Assembly (NCBI RefSeq): GCF_030553055.1
Contig: NZ_CP130713.1
Coordinates: forward strand, 992,001-1,056,000
Origin: Streptomyces sp. XD-27
GTDB taxonomy: Bacteria; Actinomycetota; Actinomycetes; Streptomycetales; Streptomycetaceae
Direction of reading: 5' to 3'
Length of the DNA: 64,000 bases
Shown: positions 30,077 through 39,802 of the stretch, one piece after another
How the letters are laid out: each line of letters opens with the position of its first letter
How positions within the stretch are numbered: the stretch's first letter is position 1
Notes under the pieces: generated by a model
Database searches by the model: none
Told to the model about the DNA's origin: nothing
The model's input: only the letters and a program-made list of their open reading frames with translations
Translations under genes and position numbers: made by a program

Positions 30077-32841
30077 ATGCGCAGCCTTTCGGGGAAGACA
30101 TCGCGGGTGCTGCGGCACCTGCGCTCCCTGCTGAGCGTGCGCAGCCTCGCCGGCGAGGTGTTCCTCCTGCATCTGGTGGTCGTGGTGCTGATCGTCGCCG
30201 CCACTCTGACGGCTCTGGTCCTGCAGGCGCGGAGCCAGAGCAAGGCCGAGGCCCGGCACCGGACGCTTGCCGCCGCCCAGACGTTCGCGAACTCTCCGGG
30301 AATGCTGACGGCACTGGACAGCTCCGACCCGACCGCGGTCCTGCAGCCGCGCGCCGAGGCGGCCCGGAAAGGCTCCGGCGTCGACGCGATCATCGTGTAC
30401 AGGCGCGACGGGATCACGCTCACCCACAGTGACCCGCAGCAGATCGGGAAACGCGTCATCGGCCCCTTCGCGGAGGCGGCGGCCGGCACGGCGTTCACGA
30501 GGACCTTCGAGGGGACGCTGGGTCTTTCCGTGGTCTCGGTGGTCCCGGTCAAGAATGCCGACGGTTCGGTCGTCGCCCTCGTCGCGGTCCCGGTCACGGT
30601 CGAGAAGGTCCAGGACAGGGTGAACCAGCAGTTGCCGGTGCTGTTCGGGAGCGCGGGCGGAGCTCTCGTGCTCGCCGCGGGCGGGGCGGGGCTGGTGAGC
30701 CGACGGCTGCGGCGGCAGACGCATGGCCTGGGCCCGGCCGAGATGACACGGATGTACGAGCACCACGACGCGGTTCTGCACGCGGTCCGGGAGGGGGTGC
30801 TGATCATCGGGGGCGACGGCCGGCTACTGCTGGCCAATGACGAGGCCCGGCGGCTGCTGGACCTCCCGGCGGACGCGGAGCGGCGCCTCGTCACCGACCT
30901 GGGCCTGGAGGCGGCGGTCGCCGAGCTGCTGGCCTCCGAGCGCACGGCCACCGACGAAGTACTCCTGGCGGGTGACCGGCTGCTGGCGGTCAACAAGCGG
31001 CTCACCGCTCCGCACGGGCCGCCCAGCAGCGTGGTGACGCTGCGTGACACCACCGAGCTGCGGGCGCTCTCCGGCAGGGCCGAGACAGCCCGTGAGCGCT
31101 TGAAGCTGCTCTACGACGCCGGGGTGCGGGTCGGGACCACACTGGATGTGACGCGCACGTGCGAGGAACTGGCGGAGGTAGCGGTCCCCCAGTTCGCCGA
31201 CGTCGTCACCGTCGAGCTGCCGGACCCGGTTCTGCGCGGTGAGGAGCCGCCCGGCGCGAGCACCGAGCTCCGCCGCACCGCGGTTGCCGGCCTGGATGGC
31301 GGCCATTCCCTCGACCCGGTCGGTGAACTGATCCGGTTTGCTCCCACCCACCCCGTCGCCGCCGGAGCGACCGGCGGCCGCGCGGTCCTCGAGGCCGACC
31401 TGAGCAGCTCCGACGACTGGCGGGCCCAGGACCCGGAAGGGGCCCGGCGAGCGCTGGACCAGGGCATCCACTCCCTGATCGCGGTGCCGCTACGGGCCCG
31501 GGGGATGGTGCTGGGAATGGCGAACTTCTGGCGGGCGGACGCCTCTCCACCGTTCGATGAGGAGGATGTGTCCTTCGCCGAGGAGCTGGCCGCCCGGGCG
31601 GCGGTGTGCATCGACAATGCCCGCCGCTACACCCGCGAGCACGCCATGGCTGTCACGCTCCAGCGCAGCCTGCTGCCCCGCGAGCTGCCCGAGCAGACCG
31701 CGCTCGATGTGGCTCACCGCTACCTGCCGGCGAAGGCCGGGGTGGGCGGCGACTGGTTCGACCTCATCCCGCTGTCCGGGGCCCGGGTCGCCCTGGTGGT
31801 CGGCGACGTCGTCGGCCACGGCTTGCGCGCCGCGGCCACCATGGGCCGGCTGCGCACCGCCGTGCACAACTTCTCCACCCTGGACCTGCCTCCTGACGAG
31901 CTGCTGAGCTATGTGGATGAGCTGGTGGCCCACATCGACACCGAAGAGACCGCCGCCGAGGAGGAGGACTGGCAGGGGATCACCGGGGCCACGTGCCTGT
32001 ACGCGATCTACGACCCCGTCTCCGGGCAGGTGGCCGCCGCCACCGCCGGCCATCTGGGGCCCGCTGTGGTCCATCCCGATGGAACCGTGGCCTTCCCCCG
32101 GTTGCCGGTCTCCCCGCCGCTGGGCGTGGGCGCCGGCCTGCCCTTCGAAAGCACCGAGCTGACCCTGCCCGAGGGCTCCCGGCTGGTGCTCTACACCGAC
32201 GGGCTCGTCGAGGACCGCGACCGCGACCTGGACGTCGGCCTGGAGGCCCTGCGCGGTGCCCTCGCAGGGCCTGACCGCACCCCGGAGGCAACCTGCGCCG
32301 CGGTGATCGAGGCGATGCTTCCCGCCCGGCCCCGCGACGACATCGCGCTGCTGGTGGCCCGGACCCGTCGGCTGGGCCCCGCGCAGGTCGCCGAGTGGGA
32401 CGTGCCCTACGACCCGGCGGCGGTGGCTTCGGTCCGCTCCGCCTGCGTATCCCGGCTGACGGACTGGGGCCTGGAGCAGATCGCCTTCGCCACCGAGCTC
32501 ATCCTCAGCGAGCTGATCACCAACGCCATCCGCTACGGCACCGAGCCCGTCACCGTGCGGCTGCTGCACACAGCGCCCATCAGCGGCTCCGCCGCGGGCA
32601 CCCTCATCTGCGAGGTCTCCGACGGCAGCAGCACCTCCCCCGGCTGCGCCGGGCCAAGAGCACCGACGAGGGCGGTCGCGGACTGTTCCTGGTCGCCCAG
32701 TTCGCCCAGCGCTGGGGCACCCGCTACACCTCGACCGGCAAGATCATCTGGGCCGAGCAGACCCTCCTCGACGGCGCCGCCTCGGCCGCAGAGGGCCTCG
32801 GCGAGATCGCCCCCGGCCTCTGGGACGACACCGCGTGGTGA
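30077..32841 (+). CDS. multidomain sensor SpoIIE phosphatase with ATPase domain (frame broken once)
   Basis: About 921 residues if repaired. Order: membrane segment (about 27-50), extracellular Cache-like domain (about 50-185), second membrane segment, PAS-like domain (EGVLIIGGDGRLLLANDEA), GAF-like domain, SpoIIE phosphatase (GGDWFDLIP, GDVVGHG, YTDGLVEDRD) and a C-terminal anti-sigma-type HATPase (SELITNAIRYG). At a C5 run (32637-32641) the frame shifts. One extra C gives SPRLRRAKSTDEGGRGLFLV and a natural end at WDDTAW (32841); as read, the frame drifts into GC-rich nonsense to 32953. This architecture is very common in Streptomyces and combines a phosphatase with a kinase-like switch. Confidence 0.85.
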
Positions 32842-32969
32842 GGAGCGGCCTCGCGTTCGCGTCCGGGCACCTCACCGGCACGGATACGGTTCCCGGCCCG
32901 TGGTCGTCGTACTGGGTACTCTGGCCTCGGTGACCGCTTCGCCGACGCGGTAGACCACGGAGACACGCT

Positions 32970-34136
32970 GTGACGCTTCCAGGAACCATCGTGACCGCCC
33001 CTCGTGCCCGAGCAGGGGTCGTCTTCGGTTGCCTCGCCCTCACTGCACTGGTCCTGAGCTCCTGCAGCGACAACGGCACGCCCGCCGCGGCGCCCGAGAA
33101 GCCGTCGGTGGCCACCTCCGCCGAGCGCGTGGGTGGCATGGACGCATTGGTCGCCGCGGCGAAGGAAGAGGGGACGCTCAACGCGATCGCGCTCCCGCGC
33201 AACTGGGCCGGCTACGGCGCCCTGCTGGACGGCTTCGAACGAAAGTACGGGATCGACGTCCGGGTCGAGAATCCGCAGGGCTCCAGCCAAAGCGAGATCG
33301 ACGCCATCAAGAGGAACCGGGGTCGGGCAGACGCTCCCGACGTGATCGACGTCGGTGACACCTTCGCGCAGGACGCGGCCCGGCAGAATCTGCTCGCTCC
33401 CTACAAGGTCGCCGCATACGGCTCGATCCCGAGGAATCAGAAGGACTCCCAGGCCCGCTGGTACAACGGCTACGGCGGCTACATCTCCATCGGCTGCGAC
33501 GCCACGCGCATCACGACCTGTCCGCAGGCCTTCGCCGATCTGGAGAAGCCCGAATACCAGGGCAAGGTCGCGCTCAACGGCGACCCCACCAAGGCCGGCG
33601 CCGCTTTCGCCGGCGTGTATGCGGCCGCCCTGGCGAACAAGGGGTCTTTCGACGACATCCAGCCCGGCATCGACTTCTTCGCCGGCCTCAAGAGGATCGG
33701 CAACTTCAACCCCGCCGAGTCCACCCCGGCCGCCATCGTGAAGGGCGACACCCCCATCAGCATCGACTGGGACTTCGTCAACCTCGGGTACGCCGACGAG
33801 TTCCGCAGCGAGGGCGTGGACTGGAAGGTCTCCATCCCCTTCGACGGCAGCTTCGGCCAGTACTACGCGATGGCGATCAACAAGGACGCCCCGCACCCCG
33901 CCGCCGCGCGCCTGTGGCAGGAGTACCTCTTCAGCCCGGAGGGCCAGAACCTCCGGCTCGGGGGCTACGCCCGCCCGGTGCTGAAGGACGTCATGGAGGA
34001 GGACGGCACCCTTGACGAAGCCGCCGCCGCACGGCTGCCGACGGTCGAGGGGACGCCGGAATTCCCGACCGAGGCCCAGTCGGCGAAGGCGCAGGAGAAG
34101 ATCGCCCGGGGCTGGGCCAAGGCCGTATCGGGCTGA
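32970..34136 (+). CDS. ABC transporter substrate-binding lipoprotein, family 1/8 type
   Basis: 388 residues. Signal peptide with lipobox LSSC near residue 30, then a periplasmic-binding fold of the PotD/iron(III) type (GYGALLDGFERKYGIDV, DVIDVGDTFAQ, SISIDWDFVNLGYADEF). It would bind a polyamine, thiamine-like or iron-linked ligand outside the membrane. GTG start with GGAG 7 nt upstream. No permease or ATPase gene follows, so it is an orphan like the one at 581-2125; a transporter must be encoded elsewhere. Confidence 0.85.
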   Translation: MTLPGTIVTAPRARAGVVFGCLALTALVLSSCSDNGTPAAAPEKPSVATSAERVGGMDALVAAAKEEGTLNAIALPRNWAGYGALLDGFERKYGIDVRVENPQGSSQSEIDAIKRNRGRADAPDVIDVGDTFAQDAARQNLLAPYKVAAYGSIPRNQKDSQARWYNGYGGYISIGCDATRITTCPQAFADLEKPEYQGKVALNGDPTKAGAAFAGVYAAALANKGSFDDIQPGIDFFAGLKRIGNFNPAESTPAAIVKGDTPISIDWDFVNLGYADEFRSEGVDWKVSIPFDGSFGQYYAMAINKDAPHPAAARLWQEYLFSPEGQNLRLGGYARPVLKDVMEEDGTLDEAAAARLPTVEGTPEFPTEAQSAKAQEKIARGWAKAVSG

Positions 34137-34215
34137 CGGCCCACCCCAGGCCCAGACGGTCGGAGCCTGCCGCAATCGGCACACCATCGCCCGCCTCAAC
34201 CGGAGACTGCTGCCC

Positions 34216-34644
34216 CTACCGCTTACGACGCCATCTGAAGGCTCGTCGCAATCGCTGGTCCGGACAGCCGCGGGAGACCGGCGTTGATTCCCGGGTGCAG
34301 GGGTCGGTTCGAGCCGATTCGGCCGCCCCCGGCTCGCCTCCCGTCGCCAGCAGCGCGGCACTGACGAGCGTGGCGAGCAGGTCGATGTCGGAGCCTGTCT
34401 CGAGCCGGACCGTGATCCACCCCGATGCCGCGGGCAGTTGGAGAGCGCTGGACGTGCGCAGAGCCGGACGCAGCCTGTGGATCATGTCATGGGTCAGGTG
34501 AACGTCGACCTCGTTGCCGTCATGGAAGTGCACGATCTCCCGGCCGCCGGCACACAGGCAATGCCGTGCTCCACACCCCGCACTCCCCCGCGAGAGCGCG
34601 GGCCAGCCGGCGAGATGCGCGTTCGCATATTCGGCCAAGTTCAT
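34216..34644 (-). CDS. DUF5519 (luciferase-family) small protein
   Basis: 142 residues. The segment GREIVHFHDGNEVDVHLTHD followed by SGWITVRLETGSDID resembles DUF5519 proteins, often annotated luciferase family although no enzymatic role is shown. The last 35 residues are Arg-rich and low in similarity. ATG at 34644 lies opposite the promoter region of the sigma-factor operon. Function unknown. Confidence 0.6.
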   Translation of the reverse strand: MNLAEYANAHLAGWPALSRGSAGCGARHCLCAGGREIVHFHDGNEVDVHLTHDMIHRLRPALRTSSALQLPAASGWITVRLETGSDIDLLATLVSAALLATGGEPGAAESARTDPCTRESTPVSRGCPDQRLRRAFRWRRKR

Positions 34645-34750
34645 ATGGTCAGCCTGCCCGACCTTGCCCCGAGGGGATAGGGCCAGGACGCAAGGATCAC
34701 GGAGCCGGCAGGGGCCGACTGCGTGGGGACCGGGCCATCGCCCAACCCGT

Positions 34751-34777
34751 TGTCACATTCGAGGGGGTGGCGGTGTC
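34751..34777 (+). promoter_or_regulatory. ECF41-type promoter of the CMD-sigma operon
   Basis: TGTCACA (34751-34757) followed after 16 bases by TGTC (34774-34777). From memory, the published ECF41 consensus is TGTCACA at -35 and CGTC at -10 with this spacing, so only one base differs. It ends 35 bp before the carboxymuconolactone decarboxylase ATG, in front of the operon that encodes the ECF41 sigma factor itself. This implies autoregulation. Confidence 0.7.
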
Positions 34778-34812
34778 TTCATGTCAAACAGGCCCAACTG
34801 ACAAGGACCACC

Positions 34813-35391
34813 ATGACACTGCGCATTCCCAAGGCGGAGCTTCCCACCGAGATGAGCGAGGCCATGATCAAGCAGCTCGGTGCCGTGCCCGAGCCCGTCG
34901 AGGTGGTGTGGCACAGCCCCAAGGTCGCCACCTCCAACCTGGAGTTCTCGGCCAAGCTGAGCGAGTGGGATGCGGCCGACGCGAGCCTCAAGTCGTTCGC
35001 GCACATGGCCGTCGCGGCACAGGTCGGCTGCAGCTGGTGCCTCGACATCGGCTACTTCCAGGCGCAGAACGAGAACCTGGACCTGACCAAGGCAAGCCAG
35101 GTGCCGCGCTGGCGGGAGTCGGAGGTGTTCACCCCGCTGGAGCGGGACGTCCTCGAGTACGCCGAGGCCATGACGAACACGCCGCCGACCGTCACCGACG
35201 AGCTGTACGCGGGTCTGCTGGACCGGCTCGGCCCGGCGGCGATGGTCGAGCTCACCGCATACGTCGCGTTCGTCAACATGGCGACCAGGAACAACAACGC
35301 GAACGGGGTCACGTCGCAGGGCTACTCCGACGCCTGCGAGATTCCGCTGGCAGAGCGCCCGGAGACGTCCGGCGTGGCATCGACGGCATGA
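34813..35391 (+). CDS. carboxymuconolactone decarboxylase family protein (AhpD-like)
   Basis: 192 residues with the AhpD-type redox motif VGCSWCLDIGYFQ (Cys-x-x-Cys). The family includes decarboxylases and peroxide-reducing proteins; the CxxC favours a redox role. ATG 34813 (MTLRIPKAEL) follows AAGGACC. Its stop overlaps the next ATG by 4 bp. Genes of this family are the standard partner of ECF41 sigma factors, which is exactly the arrangement here. Confidence 0.9.
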   Translation: MTLRIPKAELPTEMSEAMIKQLGAVPEPVEVVWHSPKVATSNLEFSAKLSEWDAADASLKSFAHMAVAAQVGCSWCLDIGYFQAQNENLDLTKASQVPRWRESEVFTPLERDVLEYAEAMTNTPPTVTDELYAGLLDRLGPAAMVELTAYVAFVNMATRNNNANGVTSQGYSDACEIPLAERPETSGVASTA

Positions 35392-36254
35392 CCCACGACC
35401 CGTTCGTCGCCCATCGCAGCCTGCTGTTCACGGTCGCCTACGAGATGCTCGGCTCGGCGGCCGACGCGGAGGACGTGCTGCAGGAGTCCTGGCTGCGGTG
35501 GGCCGACGTCGACCACGCGCAGGTGTACGATCCGCGGGCGTACCTCGTCCGGGTCGTCACGCGGCAGGCGCTCAACCGCCTGCGGACGTTGTCGCGCAGC
35601 CGCGAGGACTACGTCGGCGAGTGGCTGCCGGAACCGCTGCTGACCAGCCCTGACGTAGCCGAGGACGTCGAACTCGCGGAGAGCGTCTCGATCGCGATGC
35701 TGACGGTCCTGGAAACGCTCGGGCCGACCGAGCGGGCCGTGTTCGTGCTGCGCGAGGTCTTCGAGCTGCCCTACGGCGAGATCGCCGAGGCCATCGGGAA
35801 GTCCGCGGCCGCGGTGCGCCAGATCGCGCGGCGGGCACGCGAGCATGTGGCGGCCCGGCGGCCTCGGGCGCGGGTGAGCCGGTCGGAGCAGCGGGCCGTG
35901 GTGGAGCGGTTCCTGGCCGCGCTGCGAACCGGGCAGTTGCAGGAGCTGATGGAGGTCCTGGCGCCGGACGTGGTCATGGTCGCCGATGGCGGCGGACTGG
36001 TGGCCGCCGCTCTGGCTCCGATCCACGGCGCCGGACTGGTGGCGCCGTTGCTCGCGCGAGCGCACCGGGTGGTGGCGGCGCTCGAGACGACGGCCGTGTG
36101 GCTCAACGGTGCGCCGGCGGGCCGGATCGAGATCGACGGCGAGCCGTCCGCGGTGAGCCTCGTGGTGGAGGACGGGCGGGTCACCCGGATCTACGTGGTG
36201 CGAAATCCGCAGAAGCTGAGGCGGCTGGACGAACCGGCCGAACTCGCCAGGTAG
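35388..36254 (+). CDS. ECF41-type RNA polymerase sigma factor (SigJ-like)
   Basis: 288 residues. Sigma region 2 (AYEMLGSAADAEDVLQESWL), sigma region 4 (LREVFELPYGEIAEAIGKS) and a C-terminal SnoaL-like extension of about 110 residues (FLAALRTGQLQELMEVLAPD). This extension defines ECF41 factors, where it modulates activity instead of an anti-sigma factor. Start ATG overlaps the decarboxylase stop. A perfect hairpin follows (36284-36327). The promoter at 34751 suggests it drives its own operon. Confidence 0.92.
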   Translation: MTHDPFVAHRSLLFTVAYEMLGSAADAEDVLQESWLRWADVDHAQVYDPRAYLVRVVTRQALNRLRTLSRSREDYVGEWLPEPLLTSPDVAEDVELAESVSIAMLTVLETLGPTERAVFVLREVFELPYGEIAEAIGKSAAAVRQIARRAREHVAARRPRARVSRSEQRAVVERFLAALRTGQLQELMEVLAPDVVMVADGGGLVAAALAPIHGAGLVAPLLARAHRVVAALETTAVWLNGAPAGRIEIDGEPSAVSLVVEDGRVTRIYVVRNPQKLRRLDEPAELAR

Positions 36255-36283
36255 GCCGGGTAGGCCAGGAGTGACTCCGCCGT

Positions 36284-36327
36284 GCGTGGGTGCTCCGGAC
36301 GGTGACGACCGCCCGGAGCACCCACGC
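36284..36327 (+). terminator. terminator of the CMD-sigma operon
   Basis: A perfect 15-bp inverted repeat (36284-36298 with 36313-36327) with a 14-nt loop, 29 bp after the sigma-factor stop. Confidence 0.8.
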
Positions 36328-36443
36328 CTGCGGTCGCGACCGGCTGACCGGGAAGATCACCGCAGGGCAGCGCATGACATCCTGTGACGGCACAGCTCGC
36401 CGGATGAGGGTCGGCGGACATCCGGCGGTTACGAGGAAGGTCG

Positions 36444-37382
36444 ATGAGGCTCTGCTTCCTGGTGGAGGAGCACTACCGTCACGACGGCATGCCGATCGAG
36501 GTGATCCGTCAGCTGACCGCCTGGGGGCATCAGGTGGACGTGGTGCGGCCGGGCGGTTCCCTCCTGCGCATGACCGAGGCGGTGCGGGCGGGTGCCCATG
36601 ACGCGTGGGTGCTCAAGACGGTCTCAGGCGGCCCAGGGCTCACCCTGCTCGAAGCCGCCGCGTCGGCCGGAATGACGACGGTCAACGACGCCCGGTCGAT
36701 ACGAAATGTACGCGACAAGGCACTGGCCGCGGCCATCGGTCGCAGCCGCGGGCTTCCGCTGCCGCCGACCTACGCCGCGGCACGGCCCGAGTTGCTGGCG
36801 GAGATACCGGCGTCGGAATTCCCCCTGGTGGTCAAGCCCGCTGACGGCAGCTCGGGGCGGGCCGTCCATCTGGTGCCGTCGCCGGATCGACTCGCCGAGA
36901 TGGCCCCCGAACTGGCCGGGGAGGGCATGCTCATCGCCCAGCCCTACGTGGCCAACTCGGGCATCGACGTCAAGGTGTACTGCGTGGGCGGCGAGCTGTA
37001 CGCGACCGAGCGCCGCTCCCCGCTCCACCCGGACCGTTCGGTCCCAGAACGCCGCGTACCGCTGTCGACCGAGGTGGCCGCGATCGTCTCCGAGGTCGGG
37101 GCGGTCTACGGCCTCGACCTGTACGGAGTGGACGTGCTGCTGGGTCCGGAGGGGCCGGTGGTCGTCGACGTGAACGACTTCCCGAGCTTCCGTCAGGTCC
37201 CGGACGCGGCGGCGCGGGTGGCCCGAGCGGTACTCGGGCTGGCACGCACAGGCGGTGTGTCCGGCGCGACCGCGCTGTCCTCCGCCTGTCGGCCGGACCA
37301 GCGCGGCGCGGTCGGCGGGATGCCGATGACGCCCGGGGCACGCCCGGTGCAGGTCGCCGCGGCAGCGCGGGAGAGCGTATGA
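36444..37382 (+). CDS. RimK-like ATP-grasp protein, first of a pair
   Basis: 312 residues. Central ATP-grasp features: PLVVKPADGSSGRAVHL, the VANSGIDVKVYCVGGELYA strand, and the metal site VVVDVNDFPSFRQVP. ATP-grasp enzymes ligate a carboxylate to an amine or thiol through an acyl phosphate. The substrate is not visible. The start ATG follows GAGGAAGG. Overlaps the next ATP-grasp gene by 4 bp. The last 40 residues look disordered. Confidence 0.85.
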   Translation: MRLCFLVEEHYRHDGMPIEVIRQLTAWGHQVDVVRPGGSLLRMTEAVRAGAHDAWVLKTVSGGPGLTLLEAAASAGMTTVNDARSIRNVRDKALAAAIGRSRGLPLPPTYAAARPELLAEIPASEFPLVVKPADGSSGRAVHLVPSPDRLAEMAPELAGEGMLIAQPYVANSGIDVKVYCVGGELYATERRSPLHPDRSVPERRVPLSTEVAAIVSEVGAVYGLDLYGVDVLLGPEGPVVVDVNDFPSFRQVPDAAARVARAVLGLARTGGVSGATALSSACRPDQRGAVGGMPMTPGARPVQVAAAARESV

Positions 37383-38215
37383 GGATCGGCCTGATCACGG
37401 CAGACCCCGGACATCCGCTGCTGGCCGCCACTGCCGCCCTTCTCACCCCCGAACACCGGGTGGAGAGACTGGATCCGGCAGCAGTGGATGAAGTCCCCGG
37501 ACCGCTCGCCGACGTGTACCTGCTGAAGTCGCGTACGCCACCGGCGCTGGCCCTCGCCCGCGACCTCGAGCGGCGCGGCGCCCCCGTGGTGAACTCGGCC
37601 GCGGCGACCGCGCTGTGCCAGGACCGCACGGCGATGGCGGAACAGGCCGGGCGGGCCGGCCTCCCGTTCGCAGCCACCCGCAGCGCCACCACACTCGCCC
37701 ACCTGGCGTCCGGCCCCCCGCTGCCCGGCCCGGTGGTGGTCAAGAGCCGCCACAGCCGACGGCACGACCTGGTTGCCCGCCTCGATGACGACCTGGACCT
37801 GCGGGAGCTCGCCGCCGCATGGCCGCGGGAGCCGGTCGTGGTCCAGGAGTTCGCGCCGAACAGCGGCTGGGACCACAAACTGTGGGCCGTCGGGGAGCGG
37901 CTCTTCGCCGCCCTGCGCCGCTCCGAACTCTCCCCTGAGGGGCGGGGTCCCACTCTGCCTCTCGACCCCGACCACCTGCCACCCGGCTGGCCCGCCCTGG
38001 TGCGCCGGGTCGGCGAGGTCTTCGAGCTGGACGTCTACGGCGTGGACATCATCGACACGGGCGGCGGCACCCCGCTGATCGTGGACATCAACGCCTTCCC
38101 CGGAGTCCGGGGTCAGTCCGGCGCTCCGGAGGCCCTGGCGGCACTGGCTCTGGACAGGGCCGACCGGCCCCCAGCTCCGCCCAGGCCGCGGCGAGGCGGT
38201 CCGCGAGGTCGGTGA
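37379..38215 (+). CDS. RimK-like ATP-grasp protein, second of a pair
   Basis: 278 residues, related in pattern to its neighbour: PVVVKSRHSRRHDLVARLDD, QEFAPNSGWDHKLWAVGERL and LIVDINAFPGVRGQ metal site. The nucleotide-binding segment is less regular than in the first copy, so one may be a partner or specialised subunit. Coupled to the first by an ATGA overlap. Its 3' end overlaps the convergent MocR gene by 128 bp, which is unusually long and may mean the end is misplaced by a sequence error. Confidence 0.82.
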   Translation: MRIGLITADPGHPLLAATAALLTPEHRVERLDPAAVDEVPGPLADVYLLKSRTPPALALARDLERRGAPVVNSAAATALCQDRTAMAEQAGRAGLPFAATRSATTLAHLASGPPLPGPVVVKSRHSRRHDLVARLDDDLDLRELAAAWPREPVVVQEFAPNSGWDHKLWAVGERLFAALRRSELSPEGRGPTLPLDPDHLPPGWPALVRRVGEVFELDVYGVDIIDTGGGTPLIVDINAFPGVRGQSGAPEALAALALDRADRPPAPPRPRRGGPRGR

Positions 38216-39653
38216 GCCGGTCCTCGGGGAGGCTGAACGGGATCCTGATGTGGCTGTCGTGCGCGCCGCTCGCGTCGGTCACGGCTCCCGGGACGACCTC
38301 GACCCGGTGCCGGAGCGCCACCTGGGCGTACACCTGGGCGTCGGTGTCGCCGGGCAGCCGTACCCACAGCGCGGACCCGCCGGCCGGCCTGCTCCACCGC
38401 CAGGCGGGCAGCCGGGCCGCGAGCAGTCCTTCGAGATGGTCCAGGCGCCGGCGCAGCGTCACGGCCCGGCGGGCCTTCAGCTCGTCGAGCCGGGGCAGCA
38501 GCCGCGCGGCGAGGGCCTGGTCGAGAACCGGGCTGCCGAGGTCGGCCAGGGCCTTCAGCCGGGCGAGCCGCCCGACCACGTCGGCCGGTCCGCGGACCCA
38601 GCCGATGCGCAGCCCTCCCCATACGGCCTTGGCCAGCGAGCCCACCGTGAGCACTTCGGCAGCCGTGTGCGTGTCCGTACGCGTACCGGTACGCGTGTCC
38701 GTTCCCGGCCCGGCGCCCGGTTCGGCGAAGGCCGCGATGGGCGCGGGCTCCCCCGCCGCCTCCCCGACGCCGATGTCGTAGGCGATGTCCTCCAGAACGG
38801 GTACGGCATGGCGGCGGCAGAGTTCGGCGACCCGACGCCGGCGCCCCTCCGACATCAGCACGCCGGTCGGGTTGTGATAGGTCGGCGTGACGTACAGCAG
38901 TTCGGGACGGTGCCGGGTGAGCGCTTCCGCGAGTCCGTCGACGCGGATCCCGTCCTGGTCCAGGGGCACGGCGTACGGCCGGGCTCCGGCGGCGCGGAAC
39001 ACGTCCAGGCAGCCGGGCCAGCTCGGGCACTCCACCACGACGCCCGAGCCCCTGCGCAGATACAGCTGCGCCACGAGCCCCAGGGCCTGGGTCGCCCCCG
39101 TGGTGACCAGCACCTGCTCGGGTGTCGTGGGCAGTCCGGCGGCGGTGAAGTGGTCCGCGGCGGCGCGCCGCAGGCCGGGGAGGCCGCTCGGGTGGTACCC
39201 GGTGTCGGCCATGAGCCCGGTCAGGTCCGTGCTCAGCACCTCGTGGAGCGCTTCCCGGACTTCGGCCGCCGCCGGCTCCGCCGCCATGGCCAGCGAGATG
39301 GTCTCGTCGCGCCGGTCGACCAGCCGTTGCAGCAGCGCGGTCGCGCGCCCGCCGGAGACCCGGCCGTCGCGGCCCGCCGACCGGGGCACCGGCCGCGCGG
39401 CGACCCGGGTGCCGCTCCCCCGCCGGCTCTCCACCGCCCCGAGCGCCCGCAGTTCGTCGTAGGCCGCGACGACGGTGGCCCGGCTGACGCCGAGGGCCTT
39501 CGCGAGGCCGCGCTCGGAGGGAAGCCGTGCGCCGGAGCCGAGATCCCCGGCCAGTACGGCGCGGTGGAGCGCGTGCGCGAGCTTGCCGTACAGCGGGCCG
39601 GGGCCGGCCATCCAGTCGCCGAGCAGGAGCAGCAGCTCCGAAGGATCCGTCAT
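38088..39653 (-). CDS. MocR/PdxR-type GntR-aminotransferase fusion regulator
   Basis: About 521 residues. An N-terminal GntR winged helix (LPSERGLAKALGVSRATV), a linker, then a fold-type I aminotransferase domain with TPTYHNPTGVLM and the PLP-lysine segment TVGSLAKAVWGGLRIGW. MocR proteins are regulators that sense PLP or an amino compound. The ATG at 39653 (MTDPSEL) is my choice; a GTG at 39662 is close by and both sit behind AAGGGG. Divergent from a LysE exporter gene, its likely target. An internal Arg/Thr-Gly repeat (TDTRTGTRTDTHT) is unusual. Confidence 0.88.
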   Translation of the reverse strand: MTDPSELLLLLGDWMAGPGPLYGKLAHALHRAVLAGDLGSGARLPSERGLAKALGVSRATVVAAYDELRALGAVESRRGSGTRVAARPVPRSAGRDGRVSGGRATALLQRLVDRRDETISLAMAAEPAAAEVREALHEVLSTDLTGLMADTGYHPSGLPGLRRAAADHFTAAGLPTTPEQVLVTTGATQALGLVAQLYLRRGSGVVVECPSWPGCLDVFRAAGARPYAVPLDQDGIRVDGLAEALTRHRPELLYVTPTYHNPTGVLMSEGRRRRVAELCRRHAVPVLEDIAYDIGVGEAAGEPAPIAAFAEPGAGPGTDTRTGTRTDTHTAAEVLTVGSLAKAVWGGLRIGWVRGPADVVGRLARLKALADLGSPVLDQALAARLLPRLDELKARRAVTLRRRLDHLEGLLAARLPAWRWSRPAGGSALWVRLPGDTDAQVYAQVALRHRVEVVPGAVTDASGAHDSHIRIPFSLPEDRLTDLADRLAAAWAELGAGRPCPEPVPPGPPERRTDPGLRGRR

Positions 39654-39802
39654 CCGGTCCACTTTCCCCTTCGTTGGCCCGGGTGGAGTTCTTCTCGCGC
39701 CGTCAGGCTAGGGGACATGAGTCCTTCTGCTGCCCCGCTCCGCCGCGAAACCGGGTCCCCTCCCCTGCCCCGCCGCAGGCACCGCATCGCGGCGGAGCGC
39801 GC

